Positions 36,774 through 43,979 of a stretch of 55,766 nucleotides of DNA are shown here, piece by piece (the stretch's first letter is position 1; each line of letters starts with the position of its first letter). The notes beneath the pieces were generated by a model. It had not been told where the DNA came from. It did not search any database and saw only the letters and a program-made list of their open reading frames with translations. The stretch spans positions 1 to 55,766 of the forward strand of contig NZ_LLXU01000126.1 in the NCBI RefSeq assembly GCF_001431645.1. The letters run 5' to 3'. This DNA is from Stenotrophomonas panacihumi. Lineage in GTDB: Bacteria; Pseudomonadota; Gammaproteobacteria; Xanthomonadales; Xanthomonadaceae. The position numbers and the translations under genes are program-made.

Positions 36774-37867
36774 AGATCACCGATATTCAGCTCGGCATGC
36801 TGCGCGTGCCGTTGAAGACCCCGTTCAAGACCGCGCTGCGCACCGTGGAGACGGTGGAGGACGTGGTGGTGCTGATCCATACCGACACCGGCCACACCGG
36901 CTACGGCGAGGCGCCGGCCACCGCGCCGATCACCGGCGACACCCTCGGCTCGATCATCGAGGCGATCCACCGTTTCATCGGCCCGCGCCTGATCGGCCAA
37001 GACGTGGCCAACCTCAACCGCCTCAGCACGCTCATCCAGTCCTCGATGGAGCGCAACACGAGCGCCAAGGCGGCGGTGGAAATCGCCGTCTACGACCTGT
37101 GGGCGCAGCTGCACGACGCGCCGCTCTACCAGATGCTCGGCGGCGGCGACCCGGTGATCACCACCGACATCACCATCAGCGTGGACTACATCGACAAGAT
37201 GGTGGCCGATTCGCTTTCGGCCATCGACCGCGGCTTCGAGTCGCTGAAGATCAAGGTGGGCAAGGACATCGGGCTGGACATCGAGCGGGTCAAGGCGATC
37301 CACGCCGCCGTCGAGGGCCGCGCGCTGCTGCGCCTGGATGCCAACCAGGGCTGGACCGCCAAGCAGGCGGTGCACGCGATGCGCACGCTGGAAGAAGCCG
37401 GCGTGGTGCTCGAACTGCTGGAGCAGCCGGTCAAGGCCTCCGACATCGACGGATTGAAGTACGTCACCGACCGCGTCAACACGCCGGTGATGGCCGACGA
37501 GAGCGTGTTCGCGCCCTCGCAGGTGTTCGACCTGATCCAGCGCCGCGCCGCGGACATCATCAACATCAAGCTGATGAAGACCGGCGGCATCGCCAACGCG
37601 ATCCGCATCGCCGACATCGCCCAGCTGTATGGCGTGCCGTGCATGATCGGCTGCATGATCGAGTCGAGCATCAGCGTGGCCGCCGCGGTGCACCTGGCGG
37701 TGGCCAAGTCGGACGCCATCACCAAGGTGGACCTGGACGGCCCCTCGCTGGGCCTGTTCAACCCGGTCGAGGGGGGGGTGATCTTCAACGAATCGGAGAT
37801 CACCATCACCGACGCGCCGGGGCTGGGCATCCGCGAAATCCGCGGGCTCGAGCTGCTCGACCTGTAA
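36770..37867 (+). CDS. L-Ala-D/L-Glu dipeptide epimerase (enolase superfamily)
   Basis: Cytoplasmic enzyme that interconverts L-Ala-D-Glu and L-Ala-L-Glu so that murein dipeptide can be hydrolysed. 365 residues, of the muconate-lactonizing subgroup. Catalytic residues visible: Lys160 and Lys162 in SLKIKVG, metal ligands Asp190 (RLDANQGW), Glu218 (LLEQPV) and Asp243 (MADES), and Lys267 in NIKLMKTGGI. The C-terminal specificity segment IGCMIESSISVAAAVHLAVA is typical of Ala-Glu epimerases. Homologous to YcjG/YkfB; symbol withheld because naming varies. Overlaps the NlpC/P60 gene by 4 nt. Confidence 0.93.
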   Translation: MKITDIQLGMLRVPLKTPFKTALRTVETVEDVVVLIHTDTGHTGYGEAPATAPITGDTLGSIIEAIHRFIGPRLIGQDVANLNRLSTLIQSSMERNTSAKAAVEIAVYDLWAQLHDAPLYQMLGGGDPVITTDITISVDYIDKMVADSLSAIDRGFESLKIKVGKDIGLDIERVKAIHAAVEGRALLRLDANQGWTAKQAVHAMRTLEEAGVVLELLEQPVKASDIDGLKYVTDRVNTPVMADESVFAPSQVFDLIQRRAADIINIKLMKTGGIANAIRIADIAQLYGVPCMIGCMIESSISVAAAVHLAVAKSDAITKVDLDGPSLGLFNPVEGGVIFNESEITITDAPGLGIREIRGLELLDL

Positions 37868-37936
37868 GCCTTTGCTTTGTCGTCCGGCGCGTCCTAGATT
37901 CCACCGAAAGCACCCACAGGCCCAGCACCGCCCTCC

Positions 37937-38788
37937 ATGCCGCCCCTGCTGAAGATCCGCTCCGAACGCGACAGCATGTCGGCCATCGAACGCCGCATCG
38001 CCGACTTCATCCTCGACAACGCCCACCTGCTGCGCGACTACTCCTCGCAGCAGCTGGCCAGCGCGCTGGGGATCAGCCAGTCCTCGGTGGTGAAGTTCAG
38101 CCAGAAGCTCGGCTTCAAGGGCTACCCGGACCTGAAATACTCGGTGGGCGAAGCGGTGGCGCGCGCGGGCAATGGCCAGGCCGAAGCCGCGCGCCAGCCC
38201 GCGGCCGGCGACGACGCCTACGCCGCGCTGGACGCGTCGTTGCGCGCCAGCAAGGCGGCCGCCGAAGAGGAAACGCGCCTGCTCAATCCGCGCGCGGACG
38301 TGGAAACCATCGTCGGCCTGCTCGACCAGGCCCCCAAGGTGTTCGTCTGCGGGCTGGGCGATGACGGCGTGTACGCACGCGAGTTCGCGATGCGGCTCTC
38401 GCTGCTGGGCGTGCTCACGGTGCACCATGCCGACCCGATCCTGCTGATCTCCAACCTCTCGGCGGTGCGGCCCGGCGACGTGCTGCTGATGTTCTCCGAG
38501 TTCGGGCAGATGCCTCAGCTCGGGCATGCGGCACGCGAATTCCAGGGCGCCGGCGGCAAGCTGGTGTCGATCACCCGCCATACCGCCAACCCGCTGCGCG
38601 CGATGGCCGACGCCTCGCTGGCGATCTCCGCGCACGACCCGGCGCCGCACATCGAGCAGCTGCTCTACCGCTCCTCCCTGCAGTACCTGCTCGATTTCGT
38701 CTTCGTGCTGCTGTGCCAGAGCAATCCGGAACGGCATCGACAGCTCGCGCATAACCTGGAGCGGGTGCAGCACCTGCTCGCGTCCTGA
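37937..38788 (+). CDS. MurR/RpiR family transcriptional regulator
   Basis: A 283-residue regulator with the two-domain RpiR layout. The N-terminal helix-turn-helix is RIADFILDNAHLLRDYSSQQ, LASALGISQSSVVKFSQKLG, FKGYPDLKY. The SIS domain (about residues 115-245) has VFVCGLGDDGVYAREFAMRL and RPGDVLLMFSEFGQMPQLGH. SIS domains of this family bind phosphosugars; MurR senses MurNAc-6-phosphate. It lies 69 nt after the epimerase gene within the plus-strand set and is the only regulator in the locus, so it probably controls both divergent operons. Effector unknown. Confidence 0.92.
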   Translation: MPPLLKIRSERDSMSAIERRIADFILDNAHLLRDYSSQQLASALGISQSSVVKFSQKLGFKGYPDLKYSVGEAVARAGNGQAEAARQPAAGDDAYAALDASLRASKAAAEEETRLLNPRADVETIVGLLDQAPKVFVCGLGDDGVYAREFAMRLSLLGVLTVHHADPILLISNLSAVRPGDVLLMFSEFGQMPQLGHAAREFQGAGGKLVSITRHTANPLRAMADASLAISAHDPAPHIEQLLYRSSLQYLLDFVFVLLCQSNPERHRQLAHNLERVQHLLAS

Positions 38789-38803
38789 TCCCGGAGCCCG
38801 CCC

Positions 38804-39550
38804 GTGTCCTTCCGAACCGCTACCGTCCTGCTCGCCGCGCTCGCGCTTGCCGGCGGCGCACATGCCGCGCCCGCCGCGACCGCCACGGCCGACCAGCTCG
38901 TGGTCGTCGTCACCGAGGGCTGGGACGCCAACCAGGGCCACCTGCAGGCCTACGCACGCACGCAGAAAGGCTGGCAGCCCAGCGGGCCGGGCTTTGCCGT
39001 GGCCATTGGCCGCAACGGGAGCGCATGGGGCACGGGCCTGGCCAGCAGCGAAGGCGAGCCGCGCAAGCACGAGGGCGATGGCCGCAGCCCGGCCGGCATG
39101 TTCGCCATCGGGCCGGCGTTCGGCTACGAGGCCCGCATCGACAGCGCGATGCCCTACCAGCAGATGCAGGCCGACAGCTGGTGCATCGACGTGCCGGCCT
39201 CGCCGCTCTACAACCGCATCGTCGACGCCCGCGAGGTCGGGGCCGACGCGGTGAAGGGTTCCACCGAAGCGATGCGCCTGGACCTGCACCACGACGGCGA
39301 CCGCCGCTACCGCGAAGGCTTCGTCATCCAGAACAACCCGGGCAACGTGCCGCAGGCTGGCAGCTGCATCTTCGCCCACCTGTGGCGCACGCCCGGCGAA
39401 ACCACCGCCGGCTGCACCGCGATGGCGCCGGCCGACATGCAGCGGCTGCTGCGCTGGCTGCGGCCGGACGCCCATCCGCAATTCGTGCTGCTGCCGCGTG
39501 CCGAGTACGCGCGCCTGCAGGCCGACTGGCAGCTGCCGGAGGCGAAATGA
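38804..39550 (+). CDS. Exported L,D-transpeptidase (YkuD) family protein
   Basis: A 248-residue periplasmic protein. Signal peptide (TVLLAALALAGGAHA-AP), then a YkuD fold whose catalytic motif is IFAHLWRTPGETTAGCTAM (His ... Ser/Thr-Xaa-Gly-Cys). The HEGDGRSPAGMFAIG segment is characteristic of this family. YkuD proteins cross-link or trim murein peptides at mDAP; in this cluster a trimming or carboxypeptidase role is as likely as cross-linking. GTG start; it ends with a 4-nt ATGA overlap into the permease gene. Confidence 0.88.
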   Translation: MSFRTATVLLAALALAGGAHAAPAATATADQLVVVVTEGWDANQGHLQAYARTQKGWQPSGPGFAVAIGRNGSAWGTGLASSEGEPRKHEGDGRSPAGMFAIGPAFGYEARIDSAMPYQQMQADSWCIDVPASPLYNRIVDAREVGADAVKGSTEAMRLDLHHDGDRRYREGFVIQNNPGNVPQAGSCIFAHLWRTPGETTAGCTAMAPADMQRLLRWLRPDAHPQFVLLPRAEYARLQADWQLPEAK

Positions 39551-40839
39551 GCGCACCGCAACCCAAACTGATCCGCGCGGTCGGCCGCTGGCAGCTGGTC
39601 GGCCTGTCGATCAACGACGTCATCGGCAGCGGCATCTACCTGCTGCCCGCCGCCACCGCCGCGCTGCTCGGGCCGATGAGCCTGTGGGCGGTGGTGCTGG
39701 CCGGCATCGTGGTGGCGCTGCTGGTGGCCTGTTACGCGCAGGCGGCCAGCTGCTTCGACCAGCCCGGCGGCAGCTATCTCTACGCACGCGAAGCGTTCGG
39801 CCCGTTCATCGGCTTCGAGATCGGCTGGATGATCTGGCTGACCCGCATCAGCTCGGCGGCGGCGCTGAGCAACGGCCTGGCCGACGCGGTGGCGCGCTTC
39901 TGGCCGGCCGCCGGCAGCGAGGGGCTGGCGCGCGTGGCCGTGGTGGCCGGCTCGCTGGCCCTGCTCACCGGCATCAATGTCATCGGCGTGCGCTCGGCCG
40001 CGCGCACCGGCGTGGCGCTGGCGATCGGCAAGCTGGTGCCGCTGCTGTTGTTCATCGGCATCGGCGTGTTCTACATCGACTGGTCGTGGGCGTTCTCCGG
40101 CCAGGCGCCGGACCTGCACAACGCCAGCAACCTCGGCCAGGCCGCATTGCTGCTGCTGTTCGCCTACGCCGGCTTCGAAAACATCCCGGCCGCCGCCAGC
40201 GAGTACCACAACCCGCGCCGCGACCTGCCGTTCGCGCTGGCCACGATGATCATCACCGTCACCCTGATCTACGCGCTGGTGCAACTGGTGGCGCAGGGCA
40301 ACCTGCCGGGCATCGCGACCTCGCAGGCGCCGTTGGCGGACGCGGCCAGCCGGTTCGGCGGCGAGTTCCTCGCGCTGGTGCTCACCGTCGGCGCGACGAT
40401 CTCCATCCTGGGCACCACGAGCAACACCGTGATGCTCGGGCCGCGCTTCCTCTATGCGCTGGCGCGCGACGGCTACGGCCCGGCGTTCCTCGCCCAGGTG
40501 CACCCGCGCTACCACACGCCCGCCGCGGCGGTGCTGACGCAGGGGGTGATCTCGCTGGCGCTGGCGCTCTCCGGTTCGTTCGTGCAGCTGGCGCTGCTGT
40601 CGATGGTGACGCGCCTGCTGGCCTATATCGGCACGGCGGCGGCGGTGCTCGTGCTGGCGCGCCGCTTCCGCGACCGCCCGGACGTGCTGCGCCTGCCCGG
40701 CGGCCCGCTCATCCCGCTGGCGGCGCTGCTGCTCTCGCTGGCCCTGCTGGCCAGCGCCAGCTGGCAGAACCTCGCCGCGACCGGCGTGGCGCTGCTGATC
40801 GGCGCGGGCATCTACCTGTTCCCGCGCGAGCGCCGGTAG
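39547..40839 (+). CDS. APC-superfamily amino-acid permease
   Basis: A 430-residue inner-membrane transporter with about 12 membrane segments. TM1 carries the substrate-binding break GLSINDVIGSGIYLLPAATA; TM6 has LLLLFAYAGFENIPAAASEY. It belongs to the APA/YfnA-like branch. The start ATG overlaps the YkuD-type gene by 4 nt, so the two are translated together. It is the last gene of the plus-strand set and would bring released amino acids or dipeptides into the cytoplasm, where the epimerase acts. Substrate inferred from context only. Confidence 0.9.
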   Translation: MSAPQPKLIRAVGRWQLVGLSINDVIGSGIYLLPAATAALLGPMSLWAVVLAGIVVALLVACYAQAASCFDQPGGSYLYAREAFGPFIGFEIGWMIWLTRISSAAALSNGLADAVARFWPAAGSEGLARVAVVAGSLALLTGINVIGVRSAARTGVALAIGKLVPLLLFIGIGVFYIDWSWAFSGQAPDLHNASNLGQAALLLLFAYAGFENIPAAASEYHNPRRDLPFALATMIITVTLIYALVQLVAQGNLPGIATSQAPLADAASRFGGEFLALVLTVGATISILGTTSNTVMLGPRFLYALARDGYGPAFLAQVHPRYHTPAAAVLTQGVISLALALSGSFVQLALLSMVTRLLAYIGTAAAVLVLARRFRDRPDVLRLPGGPLIPLAALLLSLALLASASWQNLAATGVALLIGAGIYLFPRERR

Positions 40840-40927
40840 GCATTCGCGCCGGGTTCTCACCCTGCTCACCGGCGCATAACCGCCGGCTGCCGACGCTGGG
40901 CCGCACACTCGTCGGCCCGGAGCGAAG

Positions 40928-41425
40928 ATGAAGACGCGTCATGTCTACAGCACCCTGCACGTGGAAGATGCCCAGCGCGCGCTGCAGGCCGCGCGCGACA
41001 GCGGCGTGGACAACGACGACCTGTCGCTGATCGCACGCTCGGACATCGAGCTGCAGGATATTCCCGACGACCGCAAGGAAGCGAAGACCGATTTCCTGCC
41101 CGCCATCGCACGCGGTGCAGCCGGCGGCGGCGCGGCGGGCCTGCTCGGTGGACTGATTGCCGTGGCCATACCGCCGCTCGGCATCACCCTCGCCGGCGTG
41201 GCAGTGACGACGCTGGCCGGGGCGCTGGTGGGCTCGTGGTCGTCGGCACTGGTGGGCGCCAGCGTGCCGGATCCCGTGCGCAGGCGTTTCGAGGACGAAA
41301 TCGCGGCCGGCCGCGTGCTGCTGGTCCTCGACGCCGAAGAGCCCGAGCTGTCGCGGGCCGACCACGCGATCCTCGCGACCGGTGCGGTGCCGCTGCCTTA
41401 CGAGGCGACCAGCGCCGCCACTTGA
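40928..41425 (+). CDS. Hypothetical protein with glycine-zipper membrane hairpin
   Basis: A 165-residue protein. The N-terminal domain is soluble and looks ferredoxin-like ([34 protein letters not shown]). A Gly/Ala-rich hydrophobic stretch ([20 protein letters not shown] ... [15 protein letters not shown]) follows, then a soluble C-terminal part ([20 protein letters not shown]). This resembles general-stress membrane-hairpin proteins but I cannot assign it firmly. It ends 4 nt from the convergent stop of the next gene. Confidence 0.7.
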   Translation: MKTRHVYSTLHVEDAQRALQAARDSGVDNDDLSLIARSDIELQDIPDDRKEAKTDFLPAIARGAAGGGAAGLLGGLIAVAIPPLGITLAGVAVTTLAGALVGSWSSALVGASVPDPVRRRFEDEIAAGRVLLVLDAEEPELSRADHAILATGAVPLPYEATSAAT

Positions 41426-41429
41426 TGCC

Positions 41430-41936
41430 TTACGTGCGGGCGTGCAGCGCGCGCATCCGCAGGATCAGCCCCACGCCCTGGGTGAGCGAATACAGCACCA
41501 GCGCCGCGGCGATCGCCAACGTGAGCGGGCTGGCCTGCTGCGTGGTCTGGCCCATGCCCGAAGAGAACGCGCCCTGGCTCCAGCGCCAGGCCAGCCGCGC
41601 CACCAGCAGCACGGCCAGGCCGCCGCCAATCCACGGATTGGGCGTGTAGCTGGCCACGCCGTCATCCAGTTCGATGCGCGTGTGGTGCAGCGCGAACAAA
41701 CCCAGCGCGACGCCGGCCACGCCACCGCCGGCCATGCCCAGCGCCACGTGCGGCACCACGCAGGCCAGCAGCACGAGCATCGCGGCGATGATCGACAGGA
41801 ACACCACCCGCGCGATCGTGCGCTTGGGCTGCCAGGGCTGGCGACCGAAGTAACGCCGCATGCGCCGGTAATAGAGCAGCCCCATGCCGGCGGCGGTGAG
41901 ATAGGGCATCAACGGCGACAGCGTCTGCACGGCCAT
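41430..41936 (-). CDS. Multi-pass membrane protein, possibly DUF1453/CcdC-like
   Basis: A 168-residue protein with about four membrane segments ([59 protein letters not shown], and two toward the C-terminus). A conserved-looking soluble strand pair [20 protein letters not shown] separates them. ATG at 41936 follows a GGGGGA tract. An upstream motif shared with the EF-hand gene lies 35 nt away. Family assignment tentative. Confidence 0.72.
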   Translation of the reverse strand: MAVQTLSPLMPYLTAAGMGLLYYRRMRRYFGRQPWQPKRTIARVVFLSIIAAMLVLLACVVPHVALGMAGGGVAGVALGLFALHHTRIELDDGVASYTPNPWIGGGLAVLLVARLAWRWSQGAFSSGMGQTTQQASPLTLAIAAALVLYSLTQGVGLILRMRALHART

Positions 41937-41970
41937 GCGGCATTCCCCCTGGATGGAAGCTGGATCGTAA

Positions 41971-41992
41971 CCGCAAGCACACGCCGCGTTAA
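41971..41992 (-). promoter_or_regulatory. Upstream motif shared with EF-hand gene leader
   Basis: On the plus strand this reads CCGCAA, GCACACG, CCGCGTTAA in succession. At 27497-27525 the same blocks occur as CCGCAA, GCACACGC, CGGCGTTAA with small insertions. Both lie 35-86 nt upstream of minus-strand genes. Possibly a shared promoter element or operator. Confidence 0.35.
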
Positions 41993-42069
41993 TGGCGCCG
42001 TCACCGCGCCTGCCGCCGCCCTTAACGGCCCGCGGCCTACGGTGGGGGCGTCCAAGAGGAGGCGACAGC

Positions 42070-42390
42070 ATGAACGTGAGTTACCAGATTCCCGGGCGCG
42101 CGCCGGAAGAGAACGAGCGCGACGCGGTATCGCGCTACTGGCGCGACCAGTTCCCGGAAGAGCCGTATTACGCCGAAGGCGAGCGTTACGAGGATTACGA
42201 GCCGGCCTACCTCGCCGGCCACGAGGCGCGCGTGCGCAACTTCGAGCAGGCCTACGAACAGGTCGAAGCCGAGCTGCGGCAGCGCTGGGAAACGGACAAG
42301 GGCAGCGACAGCCTGGCCTGGAGCAAGGCGCGCCATGCGGTGCGCCGCGCCTGGGAAAGCGCCGGCCATTGGGGCCGCCAGAACGGCTGA
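42070..42390 (+). CDS. Small acidic hypothetical protein
   Basis: A 106-residue soluble protein rich in Glu, Tyr and Arg. The N-terminal half contains repeated acidic-aromatic segments ([32 protein letters not shown]) and the C-terminal half is helical ([19 protein letters not shown]). GAGGAGG lies shortly before the ATG. Similar small proteins occur in many proteobacteria without known function. It is divergent from the membrane protein at 41430 and 47 nt upstream of the sugar dehydrogenase gene. Confidence 0.72.
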   Translation: MNVSYQIPGRAPEENERDAVSRYWRDQFPEEPYYAEGERYEDYEPAYLAGHEARVRNFEQAYEQVEAELRQRWETDKGSDSLAWSKARHAVRRAWESAGHWGRQNG

Positions 42391-42437
42391 TCCTTTCCCG
42401 GGTTAAGGTGCGGGACCACGATCCAAGGAGTTCGCCC

Positions 42438-43598
42438 ATGTCCTTCCATCGTCCGGCCCGCACCTGGTGGGCTTCCGCCATCGCGCTGGCGCTGGCCCTG
42501 CCGTTGCCCGCGCTGGCGGCCGATGCACCCGCCGCATTGAAGCGCGCGGATTGGCCGTTCACCGCCACCGAGGTGGCGAAGTTCGACGAGCCGTGGGCGA
42601 TGGCCTTCCTGCCGGATGGCACCGCGCTGGTGAGCGAGAAGCGCGGCGAACTGCAGCGCATCGATACGCGCACCGGGCGGAAGGGCCGCGTTTCCGGCGT
42701 ACCGAGGGTGGACTACGGCGGCCAGGGCGGTTTCGGCGATGTGTTGCCGCATCCGGATTTCGCCCGCAACGGTTGGGTCTACCTGAGCTACGCCGAAGCC
42801 GGTGAAGGTGATACGCGCGGCGGCGCGGTGGCGCGCGCGAAACTGGTGCTCGATACGCGCGGCGGCGGCGCGCTGTCGGACGTGCAGGTGATCTGGCGGC
42901 AGGTGCCCAAGGTCAGCGGGCGCGGGCATTACGGGCACCGGCTCGCGTTCGGGCCGGGCGGCAAGCTGTGGATCACCTCCAGCGAGCGGCAGAAGTTCGA
43001 CCCCGCGCAGGACATGGCCAGCAACCTCGGCAAGATCATTCGCCTCAACGACGACGGCAGCGTGCCGGCCGACAACCCGTTCGCGAAACAGGGTGGCGTG
43101 GCGGCGCAGGCGTGGACGCTGGGCCATCGCAACGCGCTGGGCATCGCCTTCGATGCGCAGGGCCGGCTGTGGGAACACGAGATGGGCCCGAAGGGCGGCG
43201 ACGAACTCAACCTCATCGAGCGCGGCGCGAATTACGGCTACCCCATCGTCTCCAACGGCGACCACTACGACGGCACGCCGATTCCCGACCACGACACGCG
43301 GCCGGAATTCGCTGCACCGAAGATCACCTGGAACCCGGTCATCTCGCCGGCGGGCTTCATCATCTACAGCGGAAATCAGTTTCCGGCGTGGCGCGGCAAT
43401 GGCTTCATCGGCGGGCTGTCGTCGCACACGCTGGTGCGGGTGGCACTCGAGGGCGAGCAGGCGCGCGAAGTGGAACGCTACGACATGGGCGAGCGCATCC
43501 GCGAGGTGGAGCAAGGCCCGGATGGCGCCATCTGGCTGCTGGAAGATGGCAAGGACGCGGGCGCCGGCCGCCTGCTGCGGCTCGCGCCGCGCACCTGA
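42438..43598 (+). CDS. PQQ-dependent soluble aldose sugar dehydrogenase (YliI/Asd-like), exported
   Basis: A 386-residue periplasmic dehydrogenase that oxidises aldoses with pyrroloquinoline quinone. Signal peptide ([20 protein letters not shown]) and a six-bladed propeller: [40 protein letters not shown], the catalytic-histidine loop [31 protein letters not shown] [40 protein letters not shown] and the terminal [26 protein letters not shown] stands 7 nt before the ATG. PQQ synthesis genes are not in the window. Confidence 0.94.
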   Translation: MSFHRPARTWWASAIALALALPLPALAADAPAALKRADWPFTATEVAKFDEPWAMAFLPDGTALVSEKRGELQRIDTRTGRKGRVSGVPRVDYGGQGGFGDVLPHPDFARNGWVYLSYAEAGEGDTRGGAVARAKLVLDTRGGGALSDVQVIWRQVPKVSGRGHYGHRLAFGPGGKLWITSSERQKFDPAQDMASNLGKIIRLNDDGSVPADNPFAKQGGVAAQAWTLGHRNALGIAFDAQGRLWEHEMGPKGGDELNLIERGANYGYPIVSNGDHYDGTPIPDHDTRPEFAAPKITWNPVISPAGFIIYSGNQFPAWRGNGFIGGLSSHTLVRVALEGEQAREVERYDMGERIREVEQGPDGAIWLLEDGKDAGAGRLLRLAPRT

Positions 43599-43611
43599 GG
43601 GGCACACGACG

Positions 43612-43923
43612 ATGGCGCATTTCCTGCTGTTCTACGACGCCGCGCCGGATTACCTGCAGCGGCGGGGCGATTTCCGTGACGAGCACCTGCGGCTGGCCTG
43701 GGCGGCGGCCGCGCGTGGCGAACTGGTGCTGGGCGGCGCGCTCGATGCGCCGGTAGATGGCGCGGTGTTGTTGTTCCAGGGCGAGGACGCCTCGGTGGCC
43801 GAAGAGTTCGCGCGCAACGACCCGTACGTGCGTGCCGGCCTGGTGCGCGAATGGAAGGTGCGCCCCTGGACGACGGTGGTGGGCAAGCAGGCGGCCACGC
43901 CCGTCAAACCCACCCCTGCGTAA
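43612..43923 (+). CDS. YciI family protein
   Basis: A 103-residue ferredoxin-like protein: MAHFLLFYDAAPDYLQRRGD, the loop FRDEHLRLAWAAAARGELVL, then FARNDPYVRAGLVREWKVRPW, the strong YciI signature. It follows the sugar dehydrogenase gene by 13 nt and is likely co-transcribed. Family members bind small molecules; function unproved. Confidence 0.9.
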   Translation: MAHFLLFYDAAPDYLQRRGDFRDEHLRLAWAAAARGELVLGGALDAPVDGAVLLFQGEDASVAEEFARNDPYVRAGLVREWKVRPWTTVVGKQAATPVKPTPA

Positions 43924-43935
43924 CCCCACCCTGCG

Positions 43936-43958
43936 GGAGCGGCTTCAGCGGCGACCGG
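43936..43958 (+). repeat. REP-like element (degenerate copy)
   Basis: GGAGCGGCTTCAGC followed by GGCGACCGG. This is a near match to the Lysobacteraceae/Pseudomonas REP type and to the element at 55600-55622 on the other strand (21 of 23 positions). One stem base is changed so its GCGGC/GCGGC arms pair imperfectly. It occupies the gap between the convergent YciI and GH3 genes, framed by CCCCACC and GGTGGGG. Confidence 0.7.
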
Positions 43959-43979
43959 CAAGGTGGGGCGCCAACCCCC

